This document shows positions 16,581-25,645 of a stretch of 64,000 bases of DNA, piece after piece. The DNA comes from Azospirillum thermophilum (GTDB lineage: Bacteria > Pseudomonadota > Alphaproteobacteria > Azospirillales > Azospirillaceae). Location: positions 248,001 to 312,000 of the forward strand of contig NZ_CP029356.1 in NCBI RefSeq assembly GCF_003130795.1. The letters run 5' to 3'. The notes below the pieces were generated by a model. That model ran no database searches. It had not been told where the DNA came from and saw only the letters and a program-made list of their open reading frames with translations. Position 1 is the stretch's first letter; each line of letters opens with the position of its first letter. The translations under genes were made by a program, and so were the position numbers.

Positions 16581-17732
16581 TCACACGCCGATGAAGGAGA
16601 ACAGGACGGAGAACAGGGCGTCGATGACGATCACCAGGAAGATGCCCTCCACGACCGATTTGGTGGTCAAGGTGCCGACGCTCTCGGCACTGCCGGAAAC
16701 CTTCAACCCTTCGTAGCAGCCAACGATCGCGATGACGAGCGCGAAGACCGGCGCCTTGACGAGCCCGACGATGAAGGTGTTGAGGCTGACCGCGGTCTGG
16801 AGCTGTCGGATGAACTGCCCGAAGGTGATGTCGAGCGTCGCGTAGCTCATCACCGCCCCGCCGAACAGCCCCATGATGTCGGCGTAGAAGGCGAGCAGCG
16901 GCAGCGTGATCATCAGCGCCAGCGCCCGCGGCACCACCAGCAGTTCCACCGGGTCGAGGCCGAGCGTGCTGATGGCGTCGACCTCCTGGTTCACCTTCAT
17001 GGTGCCGATCTGGGCGGTGAAGGCGGAACCGGAGCGGCCGGCCACGATGATCGCGGTCATCAGGATGCCGATCTCGCGCAGGACCGAGATGCCCAGCAGG
17101 TTGACCACGAACAGTTCCGCCCCGAAACGCTTGAGCTGGTCGGCGCCCTGGAAGGCCAGCACCACGCCGATCAGGAAGGACAGCAGCCCCAGGATCGGCA
17201 AGGCGTTCAGCCCGGTCTGCTCGATATGGAACATCACCGAGGTCAGCCGCAGCCGGGAGGGCTGGAGCAGCAGGCGCCCGAAGGTCACGGTGACGAGGCC
17301 GAGGAATCCGACGAGGTCGCGCGCCTCCTTGCCCGCCTCGACCGTCGTGCGGCCGATGCGGACCAGCATGTCGACGACCGGCCGCGGCCTCTCATGTGCC
17401 GGCTTCGGCGTCCGGCCGGCCTCGCGCACCGCGTCGAACAGGGCGGCATGGTCGGGGCGCAGCCCGTCGATGGTCACGGCATGGCCGTCCTGGGTCAGCC
17501 GCTCCGACAGGCGCAGCAGCAGCACCACACCCACCGTATCCAGCGCCTCCAGCCGGCCGAGGTCCAGCCGGACGGCGCCCCGGACGGCGGCCGGGCGCAG
17601 CCGGTCGAGCCGCTCGGCCAGGCCCTGGGCGGTCTCCAGCGTCCAGCGTCCGCCGGCCGACAGGCGGCAGGCGCCGTCGCCGGCGTCGGCCGTCTCGATC
17701 CAGGCCCGATCAGCGGCGGCTTGCAGCGCCAT
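16581..17732 (-). CDS. mlaE: MlaE-family permease with N-terminal STAS domain
   Basis: The 383-residue protein joins a STAS-like domain (about residues 1-110; in other bacteria this is the separate protein MlaB) to a MlaE permease (about 130-383). The permease carries [23 protein letters not shown] and several membrane helices. It is the inner-membrane core of a phospholipid ABC transporter. I chose the ATG at 17732, which has AGGA upstream and starts just before the STAS domain. ATGs at 17768 and 17810 are in frame and would add 12 or 26 residues. It is first in the operon and divergent from apt. Confidence 0.85.
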   Translation of the reverse strand: MALQAAADRAWIETADAGDGACRLSAGGRWTLETAQGLAERLDRLRPAAVRGAVRLDLGRLEALDTVGVVLLLRLSERLTQDGHAVTIDGLRPDHAALFDAVREAGRTPKPAHERPRPVVDMLVRIGRTTVEAGKEARDLVGFLGLVTVTFGRLLLQPSRLRLTSVMFHIEQTGLNALPILGLLSFLIGVVLAFQGADQLKRFGAELFVVNLLGISVLREIGILMTAIIVAGRSGSAFTAQIGTMKVNQEVDAISTLGLDPVELLVVPRALALMITLPLLAFYADIMGLFGGAVMSYATLDITFGQFIRQLQTAVSLNTFIVGLVKAPVFALVIAIVGCYEGLKVSGSAESVGTLTTKSVVEGIFLVIVIDALFSVLFSFIGV

Positions 17733-17964
17733 GACCCCGTCCTGCGTAGTTCTCGGCATGCGTCCCATACCGCGCGAAAGGAAAAACCCAGGCTCGAACG
17801 TGGCGGTCATTACGGTTCCGGTCAACCCTGGGGATGGCGGAGAGCGCGGCGAAACGGCGGTTTGCACCCTGCCTAGGGCGTCGGTAGTATCACCGCAACA
17901 TGACGGCACCATGACGGGCCCCCGCCCGCCGGCTGCCCGAGCCTCGCCCCACGGACCCAGCGCC

Positions 17965-18480
17965 ATGAACCTGAAAGAGCACATCCGCGGCATACAGGAT
18001 TTCCCGAAGCCGGGCATCCTGTTCTACGACATCTCGCCCATGCTGGCGCATGGCGAGGCGTGGAAGACCGCGATCGAGCGGCTGGCCGACGCCATCCGCC
18101 CGCACAAGCCGGACCTGCTGGTCGGCATCGAATCGCGCGGCTTCCTGGTCGCGGCACCGCTCGCCCTGGCGCTGGGCATCGGATTCGTCATGGTGCGCAA
18201 GCACGGCAAGCTGCCCGGCGACAAGATCGCCCACTCCTACGACCTGGAATACGGCACCGACACCATCGAGGTGCAGGCCGACGCGGTGGAGCCCGGCCAG
18301 CGCGTGGTGGTGCTGGACGACCTGCTGGCCACCGGCGGCACCATGGCGGCGGCCATCAACCTGCTGCGGCAGGTGGGCGCGGACGTGCGCGCCGCCGCCT
18401 TCCTGGTGGAACTGACCTTCCTGAACGGCCGCGACAAGCTGGACGTCGAGGCGATCTCGCTGCTGTCCTACGATTCCTGA
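17965..18480 (+). CDS. apt: Adenine phosphoribosyltransferase
   Basis: The 171-residue protein has the standard Apt sequence: the start [17 protein letters not shown], the conserved VGIESRGF and RKHGKLPG segments, and the PRPP-binding loop [13 protein letters not shown]. The enzyme makes AMP from adenine and PRPP in purine salvage. Length is as usual for the family (about 170-180). It is transcribed away from the Mla operon, with about 230 bp between the starts. Confidence 0.95.
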   Translation: MNLKEHIRGIQDFPKPGILFYDISPMLAHGEAWKTAIERLADAIRPHKPDLLVGIESRGFLVAAPLALALGIGFVMVRKHGKLPGDKIAHSYDLEYGTDTIEVQADAVEPGQRVVVLDDLLATGGTMAAAINLLRQVGADVRAAAFLVELTFLNGRDKLDVEAISLLSYDS

Positions 18481-18667
18481 TCCATTGCCCGGTCCCTTGT
18501 TTGCATAATCCTTGGGCGGTTGGCGGCATTTGCCTGAAATCTCATCAGGGACGACCGCCGGCCGATGGCGCCGCCGGCCCCGCTCCGGCAGGGCGGCGGC
18601 GCGTTCCATATGATGGCATACGGCTTGCGTGGGGCGGCGGGTACATCGGCACTAGTGGTCGTGTCCC

Positions 18668-20419
18668 ATGACTCATCTGGCCCCCGTGCTCCGCGAGCTT
18701 CCCTCCCCTCTTCCCGTGCGGCCGCCCGAGACGGTCTCCATGCGGACCCGCGACGGGGTGAGGCTGGACGCCGACGTCTACCGGCCCGACGCCGCCGGCG
18801 AGTGGCCGGTCCTGCTGCTGCGGCTGGCCTGCGGGCGCCGCACGGCGCTGACCAGCCATTACGCCCATCCCCGCTGGTACGCCGCCCGCGGCTATGTCGT
18901 GGCCGTGCAGGACGTCCGGGGCTGCGGCACGTCCGAAGGCCGCTTCCGTCCCTTCCAGGCGGAGCGCGAGGACGGCGCCGACGCGGTGGCCTGGGCGGCC
19001 TCCCTGCCGGGCTCCTCGGGACAGGTGGCGATGTACGGCTGCGGCTATGCCGGCATGGCCCAGCTCCTGGCGCTCGCCGCCGCGCCGCCGGCGCTGAGGG
19101 CGGTGGCGCCGGCCTTCGCCGGCTGGGACGTCCATTCCGACTGGGCCTATGAGGGCGGCGCCTTCCGCCTCGCCGACGCCATGGGCTGGGCCCTGCGCTG
19201 TGCCGCCGAGGCCGCCCGGCGGCTGGAGGACGGCGTGGCCCACCGGGCGCTGAGCGATGCGGTCCGCGCCCTTCCCCTCGACGACGAGATCCCGTCGCGG
19301 CCGGAGGTGCTGCGCGCCTATGCCCGCTATACCCATCACGACGACTGGCTGACCGACCCGGCGCCCGGCCCCGCCTGGGACGCGCTGTCGCCCCGTGCCA
19401 TGGTGGAGCGGATGCCGGCGGACGTCCCGATCCTGCAGATCGGCGGCTGGTACGACCCGCGGCTGGCCGGTTCCCTGGATGCCCATGAGGCGCTGAGCGC
19501 CCGGCCCGGCGCCGCGCCGGCCCGGCTGGTGGTCGGCCCCTGGACGGCGGCGGGGCCGCAGGAGCAGGGAACCGCGGCGGTGGCGCTCGACCGGCTGCAG
19601 CTTTCCTGGTTCGACCGCTTCCTGAAGGGCGAGGAGAACGGGGCGGAGCGGGCCGGGCCGGTGCGCCTGTTCGACGTCGGCGCCGGCCGCTGGCACGACG
19701 CCCCCGCCCTGGCCCCGGCGACGGCGGCGTTGCACCTGCACGGCGACGGGCTGGCGGCGCGGACCGGGGGCCTGCTGCAGCCCGCCCCGTCGCTCGACTG
19801 CGGCACGGACGTGGTGGTGCATGATCCGCGCAGCCCGGTGCCCACGGTCGGCGGCCATGGCGGACCGCAGCCGGGCACGCAGGACCGTGCGGCGGCGGAC
19901 GCCCGGCCGGATGTCGCCGTCTACGGCAGCGCACCCCTGACGGAGCCGCTGACCCTGGCGGGACGGGTGGCGCTCGACCTGTGGGTGGAGGCGGACGCCC
20001 CCTGCTTCGACGTCGCCGCCGCCCTGTCGGTGGTGAAGCCGGACGGGCGCGTGCTGCCGCTGACCCACGGCTATGCCCGCGTCGAGCCGGGGGCGCAGAC
20101 CCGGCCGCTGGTCCTGCCGATGCGGGCGGTCTGCGCGACGCTGGCGCCGGGCGAGGCGCTGCGGGTCAGCATCGCCGGCTCCTGCTTCCCGGCCTATCCG
20201 GTCAACCCGGGCAACGGGGCGGAGCCGGGGGAGACCCGCCGGGTGGACGCCCAGCCGATCACCCTGCTGATCCACAGCGGCGTCGCCCGCCCGTCGCGGC
20301 TGCGGCTGCCGGCGGGAGCGGAGGAGCCGGCGCTTCAGGCGCTCTCGTCCACCTCCATCACGTCGGTCGGGTCGGGAAACCCGTTCGCGACACTGACGAG
20401 GCAGAGTTCCAGGCTCTGA
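18668..20419 (+). CDS. CocE/NonD-family hydrolase homologue lacking catalytic Ser and His
   Basis: The 583-residue protein follows the CocE/X-Pro dipeptidyl-peptidase layout: an alpha/beta-hydrolase domain (about 20-310) with the strand DVRGCGTSEG, a helical cap, and a C-terminal jelly-roll domain (about 330-560). The nucleophile elbow, normally GxSYxG, reads G-C-G-Y-A-G, so Gly126 replaces the serine. The usual GPWxHG histidine site reads GPWTAAG, with Ala294 in place of His. The aspartate (D263 in GGWYDP) is kept. It has no signal peptide. I infer a non-catalytic or altered-function member. Its last 85 bases overlap the convergent Fic-family gene. Confidence 0.82.
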   Translation: MTHLAPVLRELPSPLPVRPPETVSMRTRDGVRLDADVYRPDAAGEWPVLLLRLACGRRTALTSHYAHPRWYAARGYVVAVQDVRGCGTSEGRFRPFQAEREDGADAVAWAASLPGSSGQVAMYGCGYAGMAQLLALAAAPPALRAVAPAFAGWDVHSDWAYEGGAFRLADAMGWALRCAAEAARRLEDGVAHRALSDAVRALPLDDEIPSRPEVLRAYARYTHHDDWLTDPAPGPAWDALSPRAMVERMPADVPILQIGGWYDPRLAGSLDAHEALSARPGAAPARLVVGPWTAAGPQEQGTAAVALDRLQLSWFDRFLKGEENGAERAGPVRLFDVGAGRWHDAPALAPATAALHLHGDGLAARTGGLLQPAPSLDCGTDVVVHDPRSPVPTVGGHGGPQPGTQDRAAADARPDVAVYGSAPLTEPLTLAGRVALDLWVEADAPCFDVAAALSVVKPDGRVLPLTHGYARVEPGAQTRPLVLPMRAVCATLAPGEALRVSIAGSCFPAYPVNPGNGAEPGETRRVDAQPITLLIHSGVARPSRLRLPAGAEEPALQALSSTSITSVGSGNPFATLTRQSSRL

Positions 20420-21111
20420 TCGAGAAAGCGCATCATCAGTTCGCGGTACGGCGTCTTGTCGCCGACCGACCAGGCCCGCTCCACGAGGTCGGCGAACAGG
20501 ATGCGGTCGTCCGCCTTGACGAAGACCGGCGGGTAGCCGGAGCGGTTGAGCAGCAGGTTGCACAGCATCAGTGCCGTGGCGGCGTTGCCGGCGGCGAAGG
20601 GCCGCACGCTCATCAGCCGGTGGTGCGCCTCGAAGGCGGCGTCGGGGCTGGGCTCGGTCCGGCGCAGCCAGCCGGACAGTGCGGACATCGAGACCCGCAG
20701 CTTGGCCGGGTCGGGCGAGGCGACGGCGTCGGGATCCGCCAGCGGCCCCTCGCGATAGCGCCCGGCCCCCTCGTCGATCCCGGCATAGAGCAGGCCGTGG
20801 AAGGCGGCGATCGTCCGTTCGGTGACGATGCCGCCCGGCTGGTAGGACAGGCGGGCCATCAGCTCCAGCGCCTTGCGGTGGTTGAGCGCCAGACGCTGCA
20901 TCGCCGGGTCGCGGTTGCGCAGCGCGGGAGAGCCGCGCTGGAACAGCGTCTTCACCTCAGCGGCGGTCAGGGGGCCGCCTTCCACGCCGAGCCCGGACAG
21001 GGTCAGCTCCAGCTCGAACCGGTCGGCGATGTCGGTGACGACCCGCATCGGCAGGGGACGGGCCTTGTCGAGAAGCCGCTTCTTTTCCGCGATATCGTCG
21101 AGCAGAGCCAT
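20335..21111 (-). CDS. Fic-family protein with degenerate active-site motif
   Basis: The 258-residue protein has the Fic fold pattern, including HHRLMSVRPFAAGNAATA, which aligns with the active motif HxFx(D/E)GNGRxxR. Here the catalytic His is Arg170, the acidic residue is Ala, and GNGR has become GNAA. AMP transfer by the usual mechanism is therefore unlikely. Upstream, SGLGVEGGPLT resembles the inhibitory helix motif (S/T)xxxE(G/N) with one extra residue. The ATG at 21111 has GAGGGG upstream. It is likely a structural or regulatory Fic relative, or decaying. Confidence 0.72.
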   Translation of the reverse strand: MALLDDIAEKKRLLDKARPLPMRVVTDIADRFELELTLSGLGVEGGPLTAAEVKTLFQRGSPALRNRDPAMQRLALNHRKALELMARLSYQPGGIVTERTIAAFHGLLYAGIDEGAGRYREGPLADPDAVASPDPAKLRVSMSALSGWLRRTEPSPDAAFEAHHRLMSVRPFAAGNAATALMLCNLLLNRSGYPPVFVKADDRILFADLVERAWSVGDKTPYRELMMRFLDQSLELCLVSVANGFPDPTDVMEVDESA

Positions 21112-21358
21112 CCGTCGCCCCTCCCCTCGCCCCGGCCAGTTCCACCATCCGTCATATAGCCTGTCCGCCGCACAGGGAAGACCAAGCTTGGCGGCCGGCG
21201 GCACACCCCCTGCGGGAATTTGCCGCTTTTACGACAACAGCGGCCCGGCCTAGGATTCGCCACGGCCTCCCCCAGACACGACCACGCGCCGGTGCGCAAC
21301 CATGCCGGCGCGGACGTGCAGCCACGAAGGGGAACCGGGTCGCACGGGGATTGGCGCC

Positions 21359-21769
21359 ATGGACCACGTCGCCTGGGACGAAACGATGAGCGTCGGCGTC
21401 GCCATACTGGACGACGACCACAAGAAGCTGCTCGACATGTTCAACGGGCTGCTGCGCACGGGCATCACCGCGGGCAACCGCGACGACCTCTGCGCCCTGC
21501 TCGGCAGCCTGCGCGCCTACACGACCGTCCATTTCGCCCGGGAGGAGGAGTGGATGGAGAGCCACGGCTTCCCCGAGCTGCCGGCGCACAAGGCGGCCCA
21601 CCGGTACTTCGTGGAGGAGGTCGAGAAGCTGCACCGCGACTTCGAGGGCAGCAACACCACGATGCTGCGCGTCGACCTGATCCTTCTGCTGAAGGAATGG
21701 TTCATCGAGCACATCCAGCATGTGGACGCGCAGTACCGGCCCTATGGCGGCGGCACCGCCCCTCACTGA
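21359..21769 (+). CDS. Bacteriohemerythrin
   Basis: The 136-residue protein has all seven iron ligands of hemerythrin: His21, His58, Glu62, His77, His81, His118 and Asp123, in the order and spacing of the family (H...HxxxE...HxxxH...HxxxxD). Such single-domain proteins bind O2 at a di-iron centre and serve in oxygen storage or sensing. Start at the ATG at 21359, just before AWDETMSVGV, the usual beginning. No partner gene is evident. Confidence 0.93.
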   Translation: MDHVAWDETMSVGVAILDDDHKKLLDMFNGLLRTGITAGNRDDLCALLGSLRAYTTVHFAREEEWMESHGFPELPAHKAAHRYFVEEVEKLHRDFEGSNTTMLRVDLILLLKEWFIEHIQHVDAQYRPYGGGTAPH

Positions 21770-21791
21770 GCCCCCCGACCGAAGCGGACGG

Positions 21792-22151
21792 TCAGCGCAC
21801 CCAGGCCACGCGGAAGGGGCGCTGCACCCCGTCATGCTCGGTGACGGCGACATAGTCGCCGGGAACGAAGCGGTGACGGTCGAACCGGAAGATCGGCTCG
21901 TCGTCGTCCGTATCGTCCTCCTCGTAATCGAACAGCCAGACCGACCCGCGCTGGACCAGCCGGCCGGTCTGGTCGTCCTCGCCGCGCCAGAAGCGGTGGA
22001 CCGTGCAGTCCTGCTCGTGGAGCCGCCATTCGACCGGGTCGAACTGCCCGTCCTCGGTCAGCGGGGCGGTGAACTCGTAGCCATGCTCGGCGCTGCCGTC
22101 GGGATGATCGGCGGTGCGCGCCAGTTCCAGGCGGATGGTCTTCAAGGGCAT
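21792..22151 (-). CDS. Conserved hypothetical protein, acidic
   Basis: The 119-residue soluble protein is not one I recognise. It is beta-rich, with an acidic stretch (YEEDDTDDDEPIF, about residues 76-88) and a basic end. The pattern GDYVAVTEHDGVQRPFRVAWVR at the C-terminus looks like a small barrel. It lies 119 bp from the next small gene on the same strand and is convergent with the hemerythrin gene. Confidence 0.6.
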   Translation of the reverse strand: MPLKTIRLELARTADHPDGSAEHGYEFTAPLTEDGQFDPVEWRLHEQDCTVHRFWRGEDDQTGRLVQRGSVWLFDYEEDDTDDDEPIFRFDRHRFVPGDYVAVTEHDGVQRPFRVAWVR

Positions 22152-22269
22152 GGGCGGTCTCCGAAGGTCGTCGCGGCGGCGGCGCGGGGGCGGGGAAGCC
22201 CGCCCGCAGCAACGACAATCGGCGGGTGGCGCGGACGTTCCGCCGCCACCCGAAAGAGCAGAGCCCCGA

Positions 22270-22530
22270 TCAGAGGCCCGGATGGCCGGCGACGAACCCC
22301 CTCAACACGTCCTGAAGCTCCGCCACATGGGCGAGCCGGCCGTGCGCCCGCGCCACGGCGATGTCCTCGCGGATCATGCCAGCGATCCGCCGGGCGGCGT
22401 CCGGGGCATGGACGAGGCAGCAGCCGATCTCGACCGCCACCATCTCCGGCACATGCTCGTGCTCGGCGATGGCGTCGATCTCCGCCTCGGTCAGGTCGCT
22501 CAGCGCGATGCAGTCTGTAATGGTGATCAT
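22270..22530 (-). CDS. Small conserved hypothetical protein
   Basis: The 86-residue protein begins MITITDCIALSDLTEAEIDAI and is all-helical, with a central AEHEHVPEMVAVEIGCCLV. I have the impression of similar small proteins in other Alphaproteobacteria, without known function. GAGGGAGGA lies shortly before the ATG, a strong ribosome site. It is located between UspA and the acidic hypothetical protein, all on the minus strand. Confidence 0.65.
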   Translation of the reverse strand: MITITDCIALSDLTEAEIDAIAEHEHVPEMVAVEIGCCLVHAPDAARRIAGMIREDIAVARAHGRLAHVAELQDVLRGFVAGHPGL

Positions 22531-22640
22531 GGCACGCTCCTCCCTCGCGGGCCGGGATCCTCGCGGGTCGAACCCCTGCGGGTGACCATCGACCGGCGTG
22601 GAGGGCGTGCCTGTTGGACGGCGAAGCGCCGCGCGTCTGG

Positions 22641-23507
22641 TCAGTGGGCCATCAGCACCGGGAGCCCGGCGTGATTGAGCACATAGCGGGTAACGCCACC
22701 CAGGATCATTTCCCGCATTCTGCTGTGGCCGTAGCCCCCCATGACGAGGAGGTCGGCGCCCAGTTCCGCGGCTTTCTCGGTAACCGCTTGTCCGACGGGT
22801 TCCGATCCGGGTTTGACAATAGTTAACTCAGGGTTAATGCCTTGCCAAGCCAGATAGTCCGCAATGCGACGTCCCGCCGCAGCCTGGGTGACCGAGGTCT
22901 CGGCCGTCAGCACCAGCACCCGGTCGGCGCTGCGGATGAAGGGCAGGGCGCCGCTGACCGCGCGGGCGGCCTCGATCGTGCCGTTCCAGGCGAGCGCCAC
23001 GGTGCGGCCGATCTCCGCCGGCACCACCTTGGGCACCAGCATCAGCGGCCGGCCGCCGGTCATCAGCGCCGTTTCCATGGTCGCATAGCCCTGGGCGTCC
23101 TGGTCCGGGTCGGTGTGGGCGAAGACCAGCAGGTCGGCGAGCCGGGCTTCGGCCGGCACCACCTCGTCGGTGCGGCCGACGATCTCGCGCCAGCGGGCCG
23201 ACGGCTCCTCCACCGTGGTGGGGGCGTCGCGCAGCTCGATCCCCGCGGCCTGGACCGCCGCGTCGAAATGGCGGCGGGCGGCCAGCAGATGGGTGTTCGC
23301 CTCGGTCTCCGCCGCGCGCATGATCTCGTCCACCATGGCGCCGGACATGCCTTCGCCCAGCATGGGGACGGCGTCGCGCGGGTCCAGCCTCACGAAGAGG
23401 GCCTCGACATGGGCGTCGAAATCGCGCGCCACCGACAGGGCGGCGTTCAGGGCGACCGGATCGTTGTCGGTACCGCCGAGCGGCACGAGGATTGTCTTCA
23501 GGGACAT
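22641..23507 (-). CDS. Universal stress protein, tandem UspA domains
   Basis: The 288-residue protein holds two Usp-like domains (about 1-150 and 152-288). The second has the nucleotide-binding loop GGYGHSRMREMILGGVT. It matches G-x2-G-x9-G, but the following Ser/Thr of ATP-binding members is Gly here. These cytoplasmic proteins respond to starvation and oxidative stress. The ATG at 23507 has GGGAGGAAG upstream. Codons at about 22815-22850 are unusually AT-rich for this genome and contain a CtrA-like site, listed separately. Confidence 0.85.
   Translation of the reverse strand: MSLKTILVPLGGTDNDPVALNAALSVARDFDAHVEALFVRLDPRDAVPMLGEGMSGAMVDEIMRAAETEANTHLLAARRHFDAAVQAAGIELRDAPTTVEEPSARWREIVGRTDEVVPAEARLADLLVFAHTDPDQDAQGYATMETALMTGGRPLMLVPKVVPAEIGRTVALAWNGTIEAARAVSGALPFIRSADRVLVLTAETSVTQAAAGRRIADYLAWQGINPELTIVKPGSEPVGQAVTEKAAELGADLLVMGGYGHSRMREMILGGVTRYVLNHAGLPVLMAH
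22823..22837. promoter_or_regulatory. CtrA-box-like sequence inside the uspA-type gene
   Basis: TTAACTCAGGGTTAA matches the full alphaproteobacterial CtrA consensus TTAA-N7-TTAA. It lies within coding sequence, in a locally AT-rich patch, so it may be chance or an intragenic site. Confidence 0.3.
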
Positions 23508-23656
23508 GACTTCCTCCCGGGCCGGCCCGACCGGCCCTTCAGGACGGTGGATGGCAAAAGCGGCGGCTGGCCGGACCATCGTTTCAGTACCGCCGGAGAC
23601 GACGCGGTGCTGGCATCATGCCAGGGCGCCTTCCGGCTCGCTCCTGCCAAGCGGAA

Positions 23657-25207
23657 TTAGGCCAGTCTTTTCCGGGCCTCGGCAAGGACATCCGCGGCAA
23701 CCCTGCCAGCACCGATACGCATCCAGCAGATTTGACCCAGGTCATAGGCTTCCTGCCGCTCTGCAACCTCTGCGGTTGCGTCGGATGCATCCTTGCGGCG
23801 ATTTGACACACGGTCGATCCGCAAGTCCAGCGGCGCCTCCAGCCAGATGCCGTCGAATCGGACGGCGGCCCGGCGGGCGACCGACTCGAACAGGTCGCGC
23901 TCGTCCGGCCGGGCGCAGACCGCGTCGACCACCGCCGCGTGGCCGGCCGCCAGCACCTGCCCCGCCCGCTCCGCCAGCAGGGCGTAGACCCGCTCCGTCA
24001 CGCCCGGCGCATAGCCCCCGGCCGGCAGCCGCTCCGTCTCCGCCACGCCGAACAGCGCCTTGCGCACCGAATCGGAGCGCAGCACCACCGCCCCCGGGGC
24101 CGGCCCCAGCGACGGGGCGAGCCCGCGCGCCAGCACCGACTTGCCGGTGCCCGACAGCCCGCCGACCGCCACCAGCCGGGCGGCCGCCGGTTCCAGCGCC
24201 GCCGCGGCGCGACCCAGATAGGCGACCGCCTCGGCCGCCGCCCCGGCATCACCGGGCTTCAGCGCGGCGACGGTCCCCGCAATCTTGGCGCGCACCGCGG
24301 CGCGGACCGAGAGGAACAGCGGCAGCGCCGCCAGCCCGGCGAGGTCTCCGGTCACCTCCAGATAGCGGTTGAGCACCGCGTTCCCCAGCGGCCGCAGCCC
24401 GCGATGCTCCAGATCCATCAGCAGGAAGGCGAGGTCGTAGAGGACGTCGACGACCGCGAAGGCGGGGTCGAACTCGATGGCGTCGAACAGGGTCGGCCGG
24501 CCGTCCAGCAGGACGATGTTGCGCAGATGCAGGTCGCCGTGGCAGTGGCGGACGAAGCCGGAGCGCCGCCGCTCCTCCAGCAGCGGGTCGAGCCGCGCCA
24601 GCGCCTGCATCGACAGGACGGCGAGCCGCTCCACCCGGGCGGGCGGGAAGAGCGACGGGCTGGCCCGCAGTTCCTCCAGGTTCTCCTCCACCACCGGCCG
24701 CAGGGACGGGCCGTCGGGCCGGCGCTCCGCCACCGCATGGAAGGCGGCGACGGCGTCGGCCAGACCGCGCATCAGGTCGGACGTCAGGCCGCCGGCCGTT
24801 GCCATGCGGTCGAACAGCGCCCCGTCCGGGAAGCGGCGCATCACCACCACCCAGTCCAGCACCTCCCCCGCCCCGCCGAGCGCCAGCGTCCCGTCGCTGC
24901 GGCGCACCACCGGCTCCACCCCCTGGTAGAGCTCCGGGGCGGTCCGCCGGTTGAGGGTCAGCTCCGCCTCGCAGGCGGCGCGCCGCCGGTCGGATGTCGA
25001 GAAGTCGAGATAGGGGTAGCGCACCGCCCGCTTCAGCTTCACCGCGCGGTCGCCGGCCAGGAAGACCATGGCCGCATGGGTGTCGATCCGCTGCACCGCG
25101 GCACCACCATGGGTGCGCGGGTCGGCGAGGAAGGCGACGACGTCCCGCTGGTCCCGATCCTCGGGACCCGGGACCGGCCGCGCCGATTCGGGCGGGTCGT
25201 GCTGCAT
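23657..25207 (-). CDS. Fusion of aminoglycoside-phosphotransferase-like and AAA/P-loop kinase domains
   Basis: The 516-residue protein has an N-terminal kinase-like fold (about 25-335) with the APH catalytic motif CHGDLHLRNIVL followed by FDAIEFDP. A P-loop nucleoside/nucleotide kinase-like domain follows (about 340-516) with Walker A GGLSGTGKS. This two-domain arrangement is a known family (COG2187 plus COG0645) of unknown substrate, often near stress genes. Here it lies 149 bp upstream of UspA on the same strand, which fits. It starts at the ATG at 25207. The product is probably a cytoplasmic small-molecule kinase, and antibiotic resistance is not implied. Confidence 0.85.
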   Translation of the reverse strand: MQHDPPESARPVPGPEDRDQRDVVAFLADPRTHGGAAVQRIDTHAAMVFLAGDRAVKLKRAVRYPYLDFSTSDRRRAACEAELTLNRRTAPELYQGVEPVVRRSDGTLALGGAGEVLDWVVVMRRFPDGALFDRMATAGGLTSDLMRGLADAVAAFHAVAERRPDGPSLRPVVEENLEELRASPSLFPPARVERLAVLSMQALARLDPLLEERRRSGFVRHCHGDLHLRNIVLLDGRPTLFDAIEFDPAFAVVDVLYDLAFLLMDLEHRGLRPLGNAVLNRYLEVTGDLAGLAALPLFLSVRAAVRAKIAGTVAALKPGDAGAAAEAVAYLGRAAAALEPAAARLVAVGGLSGTGKSVLARGLAPSLGPAPGAVVLRSDSVRKALFGVAETERLPAGGYAPGVTERVYALLAERAGQVLAAGHAAVVDAVCARPDERDLFESVARRAAVRFDGIWLEAPLDLRIDRVSNRRKDASDATAEVAERQEAYDLGQICWMRIGAGRVAADVLAEARKRLA

Positions 25208-25645
25208 GGCAGCAGGATACCACGAACCGGGCCCTGTCGTGCGGATTGTGCAGCGCGTTTCCGGCGCACAATGGGGGGAGGACCGGGATCCTCCTTCCGC
25301 ATCAGCGGCTTGCCATCGACCGTTCGCAGGCGGCCGTTGTGCATCGACGGCTGCGCGCCCGGCCGCCATGGATGGAGTCCGGCCGTCGACCGCGGCAGGA
25401 TACGGGAGAGCCGGGGACCGCGGCAAGACGAGCCGGCAACACGGCTGCCACACCACCCCGCGAAGCACCCGCAATACCTGTGTCAAATGCATCCGGCGCC
25501 GCCTTTCCGGTTGACGCGGCGCAGCAGGAGTCCGACATCAAAGGGGTAGTGCCGATACACCCCTCGCAGGGGTGCGAGCCGCATTATTATCAAGGGGGCA
25601 CGGCCACCCGTCGGGCCGGTTCGCTTGTCTCGGAGGCTGCTCGCC
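25208..25645. other. Intergenic region holding repeat copy 2
   Basis: This 438-bp divergent gap contains the dispersed inverted-repeat element (listed separately) in its left part. It also has the short palindrome GGAGG-accgggat-CCTCC at about 25278-25295. The right part (25350-25640) shows no gene that looks real in any frame. Confidence 0.5.
25233..25346 (+). repeat. Dispersed inverted-repeat element, copy 2
   Basis: ATTGTGC (25245-25251) and GCACAAT (25266-25272) form an inverted repeat around GCGTTTCCG. Then come GCATCAGCGG, CGTTCGCAGGCGG and GTTGTGCATCG. The same blocks in the same order occur on the minus strand at 2895-3017, 22 kb away. The middle part differs between copies (a GGAGG hairpin here, an A-rich stretch there). 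Confidence 0.65.

Noticed and set aside
14700..17876. Long plus-strand frame opposite the Mla operon
   Set aside because: It is the reverse-strand shadow of mlaD, mlaF and mlaE, which all have clear motifs; the shadow protein is His/Gln/Arg-rich low complexity.
23657..25207. Aminoglycoside resistance gene
   Set aside because: The APH-like domain is part of a known two-domain family of unknown substrate; nothing indicates antibiotic modification.
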